DNA of 64,000 nt from Ureibacillus manganicus DSM 26584 (lineage in GTDB: Bacteria; Bacillota; Bacilli; Bacillales_A; Planococcaceae): NCBI RefSeq assembly GCF_000772945.1, contig NZ_JPVN01000017.1:25968-89967 (forward strand), written 5' to 3'. Under the pieces are notes generated by a model that saw only the letters and a list, made by a program, of their open reading frames with translations, had not been told where the DNA came from and searched no databases. Position numbers and translations under genes: made by a program. The first letter of the stretch is position 1, and each line of letters opens with the position of its first letter. Positions 50,098-60,234 of the stretch are shown in pieces.

Positions 50098-50440
50098 ATT
50101 TTTCATCACAAATTACCTTTAAAAGAGTCTGTCATAAATATAAAACCTCTATCCTATGATGAACTAGGGCAAAATAATATTACTTACTCGGTAATTCTGT
50201 TTCTAAAGTTCTATGTAAACACCCATTTTTTTACATTAACTCTTACTAAATTCACCAAAATAGTTATAAGTCAAAAGAATACAGAAAACTTATCCGACAT
50301 AGAATACAAAGAAATTTGAAATGCTATTTAGTGTAAACTTTTGGCAAAGTTGTTTAGTTGAGAAACGACTTAGTTTGATCTTATTTTCAAAAGGATGGGG
50401 AAATGTCCCCACCTATAATACTAAAATAGGAGAGTCGAAT
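50098..50440 (+). promoter_or_regulatory. Leader of the polysaccharide core operon
   Basis: 343 bases without a convincing gene. TGGGGA/TCCCCA (50396-50411) forms a short hairpin 30 bases before the first start, directly followed by TATAATACT (50414), which could be a -10; I cannot place a good -35. The open frame at 50035-50319 has no ribosome site and crosses the terminator. Confidence 0.35.
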
Positions 50441-51400
50441 TTGAATGACATCTTAGTAAGTATCAACTGTATTACTTATAATCAAGAGCACTATATTCGG
50501 GATGCAATTGAGAGTTTCCTAATGCAGAAAACGAATTTTAAGTATGAGATCTTAATTCACGATGATGCCTCAACGGATCGAACGCCAGAGATTATTAGGG
50601 AGTATGAGCATAAGTACCCAGATATTATTAAGCCTATTTATCAGACGGAAAATCAGTATTCTAAAAAAGTTCAGGTAGACAAACTGAACATTGAACGTGC
50701 GAGAGGTAAGTATATTGCGGTTTGTGAGGGCGATGATTATTGGATAGATCCAACGAAATTGCAGAAACAAGTCGATTTCATGGAGAGTCATCCAGATTGT
50801 AGTTTATGTATTCATGCGGGGTACATAGTGTCTGCCAAAGAGAAAAAGATACTAAGAAAAAATCGCCCAAGCAAAACTAGTCGTTATATGAGTGTGGAGG
50901 AAATTATTAAACTAGGTGGGGACTTTTGCGTAACAAGTGCGATGTTCTATCGTACGGAGTTAGATCGTACAAGACCTGCATTCTTTCAGCACTTACCCGA
51001 TATTACTGATTATCACCTTGGCATCAATCTAGCTTTACAAGGTTCAGTCTATTATATGGATGAATTTCTATCGGTTTACAGAAGAGGGGATCAAGGTTCT
51101 TGGACGATTCGAAATATGAGTACATTCAACAGAAAACGTCAGCATAATGAAAAGCTTGCAAGAATGCTAGATGACATCAATCAATATACCAATTTCACAT
51201 ACGATAAAGTCATCGAAAAGACGAAAAAAAATAATGAAGTTACCCTGCTGTTAGAAGAAAGAAAGTTTAATGAAGCGAAATCCGGTGTATATAAAGAGAT
51301 CTATGCCAATTTTGGAATGAAAAAGAAGATCATTATTACTTTAGATAAATATGTGCCATCAATTGCTAACTACTTAAGATCTTCTAAAAGGGGATATTAG
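50441..51400 (+). CDS. Family 2 glycosyltransferase
   Basis: 319 residues from TTG 50441 (AGGAGA 7 bases upstream). GT-A fold: DILVSINCITYNQEHYIRDAIESFLMQ, the DDAS nucleotide-binding motif (HDDASTDRT) and GDDYWID for the metal-binding region. Cytoplasmic or membrane-associated; adds one sugar to the lipid-linked repeat. The frame is open 40 codons upstream, but without a ribosome site. First gene of the core operon, with its stop just before the flippase start. Confidence 0.88.
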   Translation: MNDILVSINCITYNQEHYIRDAIESFLMQKTNFKYEILIHDDASTDRTPEIIREYEHKYPDIIKPIYQTENQYSKKVQVDKLNIERARGKYIAVCEGDDYWIDPTKLQKQVDFMESHPDCSLCIHAGYIVSAKEKKILRKNRPSKTSRYMSVEEIIKLGGDFCVTSAMFYRTELDRTRPAFFQHLPDITDYHLGINLALQGSVYYMDEFLSVYRRGDQGSWTIRNMSTFNRKRQHNEKLARMLDDINQYTNFTYDKVIEKTKKNNEVTLLLEERKFNEAKSGVYKEIYANFGMKKKIIITLDKYVPSIANYLRSSKRGY

Positions 51401-52873
51401 ATGGGTTATCACTATGAAATAACAAAGTCTAAAGTTATTTCATCTCTCCTTTGGAAAATTGGAGAAAGATTAGGTACACAGGGGACGCAATTGCTCGTCA
51501 TTATCATACTTGCGCGGCTACTGCTTCCAGAAGAATTTGGCTTGATTGTCATTGTTACGGTTTTTATTACTATTGGAGGATATGTTGTTGATAGCGGGTT
51601 TGCTGAAGCGCTCATCCAGAAAAAAGATGCAGATGAAATAGATTTTTCCTCTGTTTTCTATCTTAATCTATTTACTGCAAGTATCCTTTATCTCGTATTT
51701 TTCTTCAGTGCACCTTCCATTGCTGCGTTTTTCAATGAAAGTCAGTTAACGGTGATTTTGCGAGTTTTATCGATTTCCTTGTTTTTTAACGCTTTTAATT
51801 CAGTGCAATTGGCTGTGATCTCGCGTCATATGCAGCATAAGAAACTGTTCACTAGTAGTTTTACGGCCATTTTAACGGCTGGTACTATTGGAATCACATT
51901 AGCCATATTGGATTTTGAGATTTGGGCATTGGTAACACATACATTAGTCCATCGATTATTAGTGACGGTAATTTTATGGTTCACCGTAAAATGGCGACCG
52001 AAGTTTATATTTTCAATCAAGAAACTAAAGAAATTATTTTCCTATGGATGGAAACTACTATTTTCGACAGTTCTATACACGTTTTATCTTCAATTACATA
52101 ATTTGCTCATTGGTAAAATTTTTAGCCCTTCAATATTAGGCTTTTATAACAGGGGTATGCAATTCCCAAACATAATCGTTGATAACATAAATGGTTCTAT
52201 TCAGACTGTATTATTTCCAGCGTTATCTGCTGAACAAGAAAATTTAGCAAAAATGAAAGAAATGCTAAATCGATTGGTTGTATTAAGTTCTTTTATAATA
52301 TTTCCAATGATGGTTGGATTAGCTGTGATCACTGAGCCGTTAGTATCATTTCTATTAACTGATAAGTGGTTACCCACGGTTCCGCTTATGCAATTGTTTT
52401 GTGCTTATTATGCATTATGGGCGATTGATATTTCGAATTTACAGGTCATTAAAGCGATGGGGAGAAGTGACTTATATTTAAAATTAGAAATCTTTAAATT
52501 TGTCATGGGTCTCATTTTATTATTGGTTGGGTTGCCGTTTGGTGTTTATGTCCTGGCCATGGGTATGTTCGCTACAGAACTGCTTGGAACAATAGCTAGT
52601 GGAGTTGTCGTATCTAAATTACTGAAGTTTAACATTTGGAAGCAATGGAAAAGTGTTATCCCTGTCCTACTTGTTTCCATTGGGATGGGATGCGTAGTGT
52701 ACAGCGAAAAATTTCTCGGTTTGCCGAATAGCTTGACATTAGTTGTACAAGTAATTACAGGTGTTGTAGTGTACCTTGTACTTGCCAAGGTTTTCAAGTT
52801 AAGAAGTTTCACAGATTTAATGTCTATTCTAAGGAATCGTAAAGAGCCGGAGATTGCGATGGAAGGTCAATAA
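51401..52873 (+). CDS. Wzx-like polysaccharide flippase (MOP family)
   Basis: 490 residues, about 12-14 membrane segments. [36 protein letters not shown] at the N-terminus and [26 protein letters not shown] are typical of the WzxC/TuaB branch. It flips lipid-linked repeat units to the outside. The ATG comes directly after the stop of the preceding gene (TAGATG). Confidence 0.9.
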   Translation: MGYHYEITKSKVISSLLWKIGERLGTQGTQLLVIIILARLLLPEEFGLIVIVTVFITIGGYVVDSGFAEALIQKKDADEIDFSSVFYLNLFTASILYLVFFFSAPSIAAFFNESQLTVILRVLSISLFFNAFNSVQLAVISRHMQHKKLFTSSFTAILTAGTIGITLAILDFEIWALVTHTLVHRLLVTVILWFTVKWRPKFIFSIKKLKKLFSYGWKLLFSTVLYTFYLQLHNLLIGKIFSPSILGFYNRGMQFPNIIVDNINGSIQTVLFPALSAEQENLAKMKEMLNRLVVLSSFIIFPMMVGLAVITEPLVSFLLTDKWLPTVPLMQLFCAYYALWAIDISNLQVIKAMGRSDLYLKLEIFKFVMGLILLLVGLPFGVYVLAMGMFATELLGTIASGVVVSKLLKFNIWKQWKSVIPVLLVSIGMGCVVYSEKFLGLPNSLTLVVQVITGVVVYLVLAKVFKLRSFTDLMSILRNRKEPEIAMEGQ

Positions 52874-52905
52874 GTAGACCACTTTATATTAGAGGGGAGT
52901 CTGAA

Positions 52906-53820
52906 GTGAAAGGGATTATTTTAGCTGGTGGTTCTGGAACGCGTCTATATCCATTGACGAAATCTGTTTCAAAACAGATGTTGCCTGTTTACGATAAGCC
53001 GATGATTTACTATCCATTGTCAGCACTCATGTTAGCAGGAATTCGGGAAATTTTAATCATCTCAACACCGAGAGATTTAGATCGATTCGAAGAACTGTTG
53101 GGTAATGGGCATCGGCTTGGTCTTGACATTCACTATCAAGTGCAGGATGAACCAAACGGGCTAGCTGAGGCATTTCTAATTGGAGAGGAATTTATAGGGG
53201 ACTCACCAGTGGCACTTATCTTAGGGGACAATATTTTTTACGGATCCAACTTTGGAAATCTGCTCGCAGATGCATCGAACCTAACGACAGGGGCTTTAGT
53301 TTTCGGGTGTTATGTAAAAAACCCAAAAGCCTATGGTGTCATTGAAGTAGATGATGATCTGAATCCTATTTCTATCGAAGAAAAACCTCTCCATCCGAAA
53401 TCTACTCTTGCGATTCCAGGGCTTTATTTCTTTGATCATCAAGTGGTGGAAATTGCGAAAACTGTGAAACCATCTGAGCGAGGGGAAAAAGAAATTACCT
53501 CTATTATAAATGAATATTTGCATCGGGGAGAATTGAAGTTTGAGTTGCTTGGAAGAGGACTTGCTTGGTTTGATACGGGAACACATGAGTCGTTGCTGGA
53601 AGCATCACAGTTTGTCGAAACCATTCAAAAAAGACAAGGGTTGTATATTGCTTGTATTGAGGAAATTGCATTTAGAAGAGGTTATATAACAAAAGATCAG
53701 TTACTTGAAGTGGCGGAACCTCTTATGAAAACGGATTATGGAAAATATTTAGTTGATGTTACGAAAAGTCGAAACGAAAAAATTAGAGATAAAGGAGCTT
53801 TCATGAGTGATTCCATTTAA
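52906..53820 (+). CDS. rmlA: Glucose-1-phosphate thymidylyltransferase
   Basis: 304 residues, beginning at GTG with AGGGGAG upstream. [62 protein letters not shown] (152-ish) and [14 protein letters not shown]. It makes dTDP-glucose. The rmlB gene for the next step is absent from the window, as are rmlC and rmlD, so the dTDP sugar is most likely routed to the aminotransferase that follows. Overlaps that gene by 14 bases. Confidence 0.93.
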   Translation: MKGIILAGGSGTRLYPLTKSVSKQMLPVYDKPMIYYPLSALMLAGIREILIISTPRDLDRFEELLGNGHRLGLDIHYQVQDEPNGLAEAFLIGEEFIGDSPVALILGDNIFYGSNFGNLLADASNLTTGALVFGCYVKNPKAYGVIEVDDDLNPISIEEKPLHPKSTLAIPGLYFFDHQVVEIAKTVKPSERGEKEITSIINEYLHRGELKFELLGRGLAWFDTGTHESLLEASQFVETIQKRQGLYIACIEEIAFRRGYITKDQLLEVAEPLMKTDYGKYLVDVTKSRNEKIRDKGAFMSDSI

Positions 53821-54931
53821 TTCCCCAAAGGTAACAGGCAAAGAACTGGAGTATATTCAGGATGTCATTGAACATCGTAAGCTCTCTGGGGATGGGAAAT
53901 ATACTAGGCTATGTCACGAGTGGATTGAAAATACGACAAAAACGATGAAAGCATTCTTAACTACCAATTGTACACATGCCCTTGAAATGGCTGCATTGCT
54001 TATAGAAATCGAGCCAGGGGATGAGGTGATTATGCCTTCATTTACGTTTACATCGACTGCAAATGCCTTTGTACTTAGAGGGGCAAAAATAGTTTTTGTT
54101 GATATTCGACCTGACACGATGAATATTGACGAAACGAAAATTGAAGCAGCGATTACTGATCGAACGAAGGCGATTGTTCCAGTTCACTATGGTGGAGTGG
54201 CTTGTGAAATGGATTGCATTATGGACATTGCAGAACGATTCGGATTATTTGTAGTTGAGGATGCTGCCCAAGGGTTAATGGGGATGTATAAAGGGAGAAT
54301 GTTAGGAACAATCGGGCATTTCGGGACACTCAGTTTCCATGAAACGAAGAATTTTGTTTCTGGAGAAGGTGGATCATTACTTATTAATGATGAACGGTTC
54401 ATCGATCGAGCAGAGATTATTCGCGAGAAAGGGACGAATCGAACCCAATATATGAATGGAAGAGTAGATAAGTACAATTGGCAAGATCTTGGTTCGTCTT
54501 ATTTACCTAGTGAACTAATAGCGGCTTATTTATATGCCCAGTTCGAACATATCGAGGACATTCTAGATGCACGATTCCGTCTTTGGAACGAATACTATGA
54601 GTCTCTTTCAAGTTTAGAAGATGCCGGACTAATAGAATTACCGAAAGTGCCAGATGGATGTGTTCATAATGCTCACGTATTTTTTATTAAAGTGAAAGAT
54701 CAATTGGAACGTTCTGCCCTAGTAAGTTTTATGAAAAATCAAGGATATCAGCTAACCTCTCATTATGTTCCATTGCATTCATCAGCAGGTGGCTTGAAAT
54801 TCGCAAGATTTCATGGGGAGGAACGATATACGACAATTGAGAGTGATCGATTAGTAAGGTTGCCTTTGTATTCAGATTTAGGTTCAGTAGAATCAATATG
54901 TCGAGCAATTAGTGTATTTTTTAATAAATAG
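53807..54931 (+). CDS. wecE: dTDP-4-amino-4,6-dideoxygalactose transaminase (WecE/RffA-like)
   Basis: 374 residues. The N-terminus [16 protein letters not shown] and segments [37 protein letters not shown] and [18 protein letters not shown] follow enterobacterial WecE closely. PLP-lysine is Lys181 in SFHETKN, the same position as in E. coli WecE. It makes dTDP-Fuc4N from dTDP-4-keto-6-deoxyglucose. GTG start, coupled to rmlA. In Gram-positives such sugars occur in some wall polymers; the similarity is by eye. Confidence 0.85.
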   Translation: MIPFNSPKVTGKELEYIQDVIEHRKLSGDGKYTRLCHEWIENTTKTMKAFLTTNCTHALEMAALLIEIEPGDEVIMPSFTFTSTANAFVLRGAKIVFVDIRPDTMNIDETKIEAAITDRTKAIVPVHYGGVACEMDCIMDIAERFGLFVVEDAAQGLMGMYKGRMLGTIGHFGTLSFHETKNFVSGEGGSLLINDERFIDRAEIIREKGTNRTQYMNGRVDKYNWQDLGSSYLPSELIAAYLYAQFEHIEDILDARFRLWNEYYESLSSLEDAGLIELPKVPDGCVHNAHVFFIKVKDQLERSALVSFMKNQGYQLTSHYVPLHSSAGGLKFARFHGEERYTTIESDRLVRLPLYSDLGSVESICRAISVFFNK

Positions 54932-54965
54932 AAATCTATGGAAATGTGAGGGTTGGTGAATTACC

Positions 54966-55649
54966 GTGGGAATGTCTTCTTTACGAAAGCCGCCACATGA
55001 ACAGGATGATATTCCATTCCAACCAATTGTTTCAAATATGAGTAAGACATATTTAATAAGTAAACGATGTACAGATTTAGTACTTACAATCATCGGACTT
55101 TTGCTATTAACTCCAGTATTTATCATCGTTGCAACTTGCATCAAAATCGAAGACGTAGAATCACCAATATTTTTTAGACAGGTCAGAGTCGGTAGAAATG
55201 GAAAAGTATTTACTATGTATAAATTTAGGTCGATGGTGAGTAACGCAGAAGAACTAAAAGGTCAGTTAATCATTCAAAATGAAGTACAAGGGCCTATTTT
55301 TAAAATAAAAGATGATCCAAGGGTTACAAAAGTTGGCAAAATTATTCGGAAAACGAGCATTGATGAGTTACCACAATTATATAATGTGTTAAAGGGTGAG
55401 ATGAGTTTAGTTGGACCAAGACCGCCACTTCCACAGGAGGTCGCAACTTATTCTAGTTATGACTATCAACGATTGTCAATCACACCAGGCCTTACGTGTT
55501 ATTGGCAAGTGCGAGGAAGAAGTTCTCTTGGGTTTAAAGATATGGTTGAACTTGATTTAAAATATCTTCGTGAAAGAAATTATTACGTAGATTTGAAATT
55601 AATCATTAAAACGGTATTTGTTTTATTTGGCTCTAAAAATGCATTCTAA
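54966..55649 (+). CDS. Priming sugar-phosphate transferase (WcaJ/EpsL type)
   Basis: 227 residues (GTG 54966 or ATG 54972). One membrane segment (LVLTIIGLLLLTPVFIIVATCI), then FRQVRVGRNGKVFTMYKFRSMV, RKTSIDELPQLYNVLKGEMSLVGPRPP and a C-terminal PGLTCYWQVRGRSSLGFKDMVELDLKYL, all from the bacterial sugar transferase family. It moves a sugar-1-phosphate to undecaprenyl phosphate and starts the repeat unit. The short form without extra membrane segments is common in Bacillales. Confidence 0.9.
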   Translation: MGMSSLRKPPHEQDDIPFQPIVSNMSKTYLISKRCTDLVLTIIGLLLLTPVFIIVATCIKIEDVESPIFFRQVRVGRNGKVFTMYKFRSMVSNAEELKGQLIIQNEVQGPIFKIKDDPRVTKVGKIIRKTSIDELPQLYNVLKGEMSLVGPRPPLPQEVATYSSYDYQRLSITPGLTCYWQVRGRSSLGFKDMVELDLKYLRERNYYVDLKLIIKTVFVLFGSKNAF

Positions 55650-55693
55650 CATTTTTTCCTGATTCGTAATAGTGACAAAGTATGGTGATTTCA

Positions 55694-56863
55694 ATGTTCG
55701 ATCGATTAAAAGTAGAATATATGGTTTTCTATTTGCTTTGGCCAATCATTATTGTTCCTAAGCAGATTCAGATTGTATTTATTGGGTTCATTTTATTTAT
55801 TTTACTTCGTCGAGGGAAGATCTATCTTGATGCAATAAGCTATTTTCTCATTTTTTATATCGTCGTTTATTTAATTTCGATTGTTTATAATTTGGTCCAA
55901 TACTCTTATGATACTGAACGAACGTTAGCAACTTTAAATATGTTATGTATTTGGGTAATCGCGCTATTTTTCTATTTGTTATATAAGAGTGTTCAACTGG
56001 AACTTCATGAATTTAATCGTATCGCCTTTTTAAATTATTCTGTTTTGATTGGATTATGGGTTATTAGTTTTTTGCTTTCTTATTTATTAGGCCAGGATGA
56101 ATTGCGCATCTTTGGCAAAGTTTTGTTTTATACGGAATGGTTTAGTGGAACCGATGTTTTACGGTTTGTCGGACTAATGGATTATGCCAATCTCATCGTA
56201 CTGTTTTTTATGTTTTTCTATCCATTCTTTTGTATGTATGCCAATGGGTTTGAAAATAAATGGCTTGGGCGACTTGTTATTGTGGTAGGAACTTTGCCGA
56301 TCATCAGTACTTATTCAAGAAGCGGCTATTTCATCATTATGTTGGGGTTGTTATTATTTGCACTTGCACATGTGATGAGTCGGTTAAGTATAGTTGTTCG
56401 GGGATTCGTTTATTGTTTTGTGATCACTACAGCGATTCTATGTATTTTTTACACGAACACGATCGATTACATTTCTATGATTTTCTTAGAAGTATACAAT
56501 GCTCGTGAAGGAAGTAATGATAGTCGAACCTATTTGATGGCTGAAAGTATAAGAGTTGCTATGGATAGGTCGCCCTTAATCGGGATGGGGATTAAGACTG
56601 TATCAGAGTTAGGGTATCCATTAGGCTCACATTCTACTTTTGTCGGGTTTATTTATAAAACTGGGATTGTTGGATTTATTATTGGTACGGCAATGTTTAT
56701 CGTTATTAGTGTTAAACTGCTTTTCTTGAAAATTGGTGGTTTGGGGAATTTAGTGAAATATTTTATGTTTGTCTTGCCTATTATTTTTTTGTTTGAAGAT
56801 TTGGACGGGTCTAACTGGCTAATCGTACTATATTTTGTATTTCTTGCGCTTTTGTACAACTAG
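55694..56863 (+). CDS. Wzy-like polymerase / O-antigen ligase-type protein
   Basis: 389 residues. GGTGAT lies just before ATG 55694, so I prefer it to 55682. About 10-11 membrane segments with the Wzy/WaaL-type external loop GSNDSRTYLMAESIRVAMDRSPLIGMGIKTVSEL and SHSTFVGFIYKTGIVGF. It polymerises the repeat units at the outer face. Assignment comes from topology, the loop (R..L...PLIGMG, GSHSTFV) and context. Confidence 0.78.
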   Translation: MFDRLKVEYMVFYLLWPIIIVPKQIQIVFIGFILFILLRRGKIYLDAISYFLIFYIVVYLISIVYNLVQYSYDTERTLATLNMLCIWVIALFFYLLYKSVQLELHEFNRIAFLNYSVLIGLWVISFLLSYLLGQDELRIFGKVLFYTEWFSGTDVLRFVGLMDYANLIVLFFMFFYPFFCMYANGFENKWLGRLVIVVGTLPIISTYSRSGYFIIMLGLLLFALAHVMSRLSIVVRGFVYCFVITTAILCIFYTNTIDYISMIFLEVYNAREGSNDSRTYLMAESIRVAMDRSPLIGMGIKTVSELGYPLGSHSTFVGFIYKTGIVGFIIGTAMFIVISVKLLFLKIGGLGNLVKYFMFVLPIIFLFEDLDGSNWLIVLYFVFLALLYN

Positions 56864-56899
56864 AACAATACAATGGAACGTACCGTAAAGGATGGATGA

Positions 56900-57670
56900 A
56901 TGAATACATTTATCGACAAAGAATTGTTTCTAGGAACGATGAGCGAGATGGTGGATCTTGTAGTTTCAAATACGATAGCCAAGAAGAAGATGGCTTATTA
57001 TGCCATAAATTCCGACTGCATGTTGAACTACTGGCGAGATGACGTCTACCAAGATATCATCAACCAGAAAGATTCCATTGTTTATGTGGATGGAATGGGC
57101 GTAATTTATGCGCAGAAACTGTTGAAGCTACCAGTTGCTAAAGAACGTATTGCTACGACCGATTTATTCCCAGCTTTATGTAACTATTTGAATGAGACGA
57201 AAAGTCCACTGCGGATTTTTTTGATAGGTGGTAGCGATGGCACTGCAGAAAATGTGATGGATCGTTTTTTTATCCAATATCCTAACGTACACATTGTAGG
57301 AACACATCATGGATACTTTGATAAGCGGTCAAGTTCAAAAGTAATCAAATACATTAATTCGCATAAGGTGGATATTTTGTTTGTCGGGTTTGGTAATCCG
57401 ATTCAGGAAAAGTGGGTTCATCAACATTTTCATCGATTGCGAGTTTGTACATTTATCACTTGCGGTGGATTATTTGACTATTATGCAAACAATGTAAAAA
57501 GGGCGCCGCTGTTTATGCAAAAGATTGGATTAGAGTGGCTTTATCGGCTGGTGCAAGAGCCAAGACGGTTATTTAAGCGATATATTTTCGGGAATATAAA
57601 ATATGTTTGGAAAGTTATGCGGATGAAACTTTCTAAAGCGTTACGCTCGAGCAAAGAGGGGAATTTATGA
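56900..57670 (+). CDS. WecG/TagA-family glycosyltransferase
   Basis: 256 residues. MAYYAINSDCMLNYWRD, VYVDGMGVIYAQKLL (in place of the usual ADG), RIFLIGGSDGTAENV, VGFGNPIQEKWVHQH, ITCGGLFDYYANNVKRAP and EWLYRLVQEPRRLFKRY. WecG transfers ManNAcA in enterobacterial common antigen, TagA ManNAc in wall teichoic acid. Beside a UDP-sugar dehydrogenase and WecE, the WecG-like reaction is a reasonable guess. The stop overlaps the next start (ATGA). Confidence 0.88.
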   Translation: MNTFIDKELFLGTMSEMVDLVVSNTIAKKKMAYYAINSDCMLNYWRDDVYQDIINQKDSIVYVDGMGVIYAQKLLKLPVAKERIATTDLFPALCNYLNETKSPLRIFLIGGSDGTAENVMDRFFIQYPNVHIVGTHHGYFDKRSSSKVIKYINSHKVDILFVGFGNPIQEKWVHQHFHRLRVCTFITCGGLFDYYANNVKRAPLFMQKIGLEWLYRLVQEPRRLFKRYIFGNIKYVWKVMRMKLSKALRSSKEGNL

Positions 57671-58842
57671 AGATAGAAGATGTTCATATTGTGATATTAT
57701 CGAGTATAAAATGGGATTTCCTCTGGCAAAGGCATCAGATCATTGCGGAATACTTTTCTCAGTTTACCGATGTGACTTTTGTTGAGACAACAGGGCTACG
57801 GAACCCCAACTTTTTGAAATCTGTAGAAAGATTGTATCGTGGATTCACATTTAAAGGAAAAAAGAAACTCCAAAGAAAAAAAATAAATATCTTACCTCCA
57901 ATTGTTGCACCTCCTACATTCAAGCTTTTCCGAACGATTAACCAACATATATTTACTCCAACTTTAGCTTCAAAAATCATTACTTACTCCAACAAACCGA
58001 TTTTAGTTATCTCCTATTTACCTACGACTACTGCACATTATTTAATTGATGAATTAAATCCTATGGCGACTATTTATGACTGTGTATTAAATTTTGAAAA
58101 TTTCCCTGGAATTCCAAAGGATATAGTTGCAACAGAAGATGCTTTGATTAGGCGAGCGGATTTATTGATCGTAGATTCAGGCTTTCTGATGAGAAAGCAT
58201 CAAGACAAGGGAGTGGCGATGAAACAGATTCCGTCTGCGGTTGATTTTGAGAGATTCTATCAGGTGAGTGAGGGGTATAGAGCTAGCAGTGGCGCCTTAA
58301 GAGCAACCTATTTTGGTGGTATAGACCATTATCGAATCGATTGGGGGATCATTGAGCAGTTGTTGGCAGCTGGCGTCACAGTCGAGTTAATCGGTCCAGC
58401 ACCTGATGGTATTCCGATTGAGCACGAATCCTTAATTTACAAGGGAACAGTGCCACATGATGAGCTCCCTCATGCGTTGAGAGATTGTGATGTGTTGATT
58501 TTGCCCTATAAAATTACTGAATTTACGAAAGGAACATATCCCGCGAAATTATTTGAATGCTTCGCAACAGGGAAACCAATAATCTCTACACCATTGCCTG
58601 ATTTAATTTCTTATAGGCATTTAATTGGGATTGCGGAAACCCCTTCGTTATTTACTGAAAAAGTGCTGGTGGCTGGTAGAGAAGATGATGAAAATCGAAG
58701 GAATCGTAGAATCGAACTTGCTAGAGAAAATTCTTGGGAAGTTCGTTGTCATTCTTATCTAGAGGCAGTTGAGCAGGTGCTTCTTGAGACTTCATTAAAC
58801 CAGCTAGTACAAGCTGGTTCGAGATCGAGGTTAATAGATTGA
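57667..58842 (+). CDS. Glycosyltransferase, TuaH-like (GT4 type)
   Basis: 391 residues. N-terminal IVILSSIKWDFLWQRHQIIAEYF and VTFVETTGLRNP, as in TuaH-type proteins; C-terminal GT-B half with TYFGGIDHYRID, YKGTVPHDELPHALRDCDVLILPYK and YPAKLFECFATGKPIISTPLP. Overlaps WecG/TagA gene by 4 bases, which suggests coupled translation. TuaH acts in teichuronic acid synthesis, a polymer with uronic acid. Confidence 0.8.
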   Translation: MKIEDVHIVILSSIKWDFLWQRHQIIAEYFSQFTDVTFVETTGLRNPNFLKSVERLYRGFTFKGKKKLQRKKINILPPIVAPPTFKLFRTINQHIFTPTLASKIITYSNKPILVISYLPTTTAHYLIDELNPMATIYDCVLNFENFPGIPKDIVATEDALIRRADLLIVDSGFLMRKHQDKGVAMKQIPSAVDFERFYQVSEGYRASSGALRATYFGGIDHYRIDWGIIEQLLAAGVTVELIGPAPDGIPIEHESLIYKGTVPHDELPHALRDCDVLILPYKITEFTKGTYPAKLFECFATGKPIISTPLPDLISYRHLIGIAETPSLFTEKVLVAGREDDENRRNRRIELARENSWEVRCHSYLEAVEQVLLETSLNQLVQAGSRSRLID

Positions 58843-58891
58843 TAGTTGTGACGGTAATTTTGAAGAATTATTCACGAACGGAGTGAGTGAT

Positions 58892-60214
58892 GTGAAGGGT
58901 CAAGTTGCCATAGTTGGGTTTGGTTATATCGGATCAGTGATAGGTGCTGTCTTGGCAGATTCGGGATTTATGGTTTATGGAATAGAGAAAAATCCAGTGA
59001 TTGTGGAACGTATGAAAAATAAAAAAACTCCTTTTAGAGAACCGGGATTGGATGAACTCATTCAAAAAACCGTTTCGGAAGAAAAATTATTCGTAACAAG
59101 AGACACCTCGGTTGTTCAAGGTTGTGAGACGGTGATTGTTACTGTTGGTACTCCGCTAGCAGAAGATTTTAGCGCGGATACGACTCAGATTGAAGAAGCG
59201 ATTACATCTATTAAACCTTATTTGCAAAAAAATGCCCTTGTCTTGATTAAAAGTACGGTTCCCCCTTTTACAACTTGCGATTTAATCGCTCCACTCTTGA
59301 GTGAAATTGAAGGGGTGAAGATTGCTTTTTGTCCTGAGCGATTGGCAGAAGGAAATGCAATAAGAGAGTTTAAATCCATTCCGATTGTTGTCGGGGGAGT
59401 TGATGAACAAAGCTTAGAGGCAGCCGTAGATTTTTGGAAACAAGCGTTAGATACGGAGGTTATTGAGGTTTCTAGTGCAACAACAGCAGAGATGGTAAAG
59501 CTCTCAGACAATCTTTGGATTGATGTAAATATTGCTCTCGCTGGTGAATTGGCAAAATTGTCGGATCGTTTAAATATCGATGTGTTAGAAGTCATTGGAG
59601 CTGCAAATACGTTAGCAAAGGGTGCTAAGGGGCAAAACGTGAATATTTTAACGCCTTCTGTTGGGGTTGGGGGTTATTGTTTAACGAAGGACCCATGGTT
59701 TGTGCAGCATCTTGGCTACCAATACGATCTCGATTTACAATTGCCAAAAACTGGACGTTTGGTTAACGATAGTATGCCAATTTATTCTGCAGCATTGATT
59801 CACAATCACTTGGCTAAGCAATTCAGTGACCCAAGTCAAGCCAAGATTGCAGTGCTAGGAATAGCGTTCAAAAATAATACAGGCGATTGTCGATTCACTC
59901 CAACAAAGCCAGTAATTGATGAGCTCATTGGGCATGGATATAAGCTTAAGATTTGTGATCCGTGGACAACTGAAGCTGATGAGAGATTGGTAACGGATTT
60001 GCCAGTGAGTAAAAATATTGAAGAAACGATTAACGGGGCAGATTGTATTGCGTTTTTAGCTGGTCATAATGAATTTCACGCCCTTTCGATTGAACGAATG
60101 GCTGAATTAGCTAATGATGAGGCATTAATTTTTGACGGACGAAGGTTCTTTAAAAGGGATGACATTATGAAAATGCACGAACTGGATTTATTTTATAAAG
60201 GTGTGGGGCGGTAA
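58892..60214 (+). CDS. UDP-sugar dehydrogenase (WecC/WbpA/TuaD family)
   Basis: About 440 residues. GTG 58892 follows GGAG by 8 bases. NAD site VAIVGFGYIGSVIGAVLADSGF, STVPPFTTCD, FCPERLAEGNAI, TTAEMVKLSDNLWIDVNIALAGEL, the catalytic Cys in SVGVGGYCLTKDPW and LGIAFKNNTGDCR. It oxidises C6 of a UDP-hexose twice to give a uronic acid. The CPER-AEG motif and GVGGYC loop are more like WecC/WbpA (HexNAc) than TuaD, but glucose cannot be excluded. Confidence 0.85.
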   Translation: MKGQVAIVGFGYIGSVIGAVLADSGFMVYGIEKNPVIVERMKNKKTPFREPGLDELIQKTVSEEKLFVTRDTSVVQGCETVIVTVGTPLAEDFSADTTQIEEAITSIKPYLQKNALVLIKSTVPPFTTCDLIAPLLSEIEGVKIAFCPERLAEGNAIREFKSIPIVVGGVDEQSLEAAVDFWKQALDTEVIEVSSATTAEMVKLSDNLWIDVNIALAGELAKLSDRLNIDVLEVIGAANTLAKGAKGQNVNILTPSVGVGGYCLTKDPWFVQHLGYQYDLDLQLPKTGRLVNDSMPIYSAALIHNHLAKQFSDPSQAKIAVLGIAFKNNTGDCRFTPTKPVIDELIGHGYKLKICDPWTTEADERLVTDLPVSKNIEETINGADCIAFLAGHNEFHALSIERMAELANDEALIFDGRRFFKRDDIMKMHELDLFYKGVGR

Positions 60215-60234
60215 AAAGGGAAGGTGGTGTTAAG

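Noticed and set aside
50035..50319. 94-codon forward frame after the TTATTAG array
   Set aside because: No ribosome site, it runs through a clear terminator hairpin at 50072-50097, and the product has no recognisable pattern.
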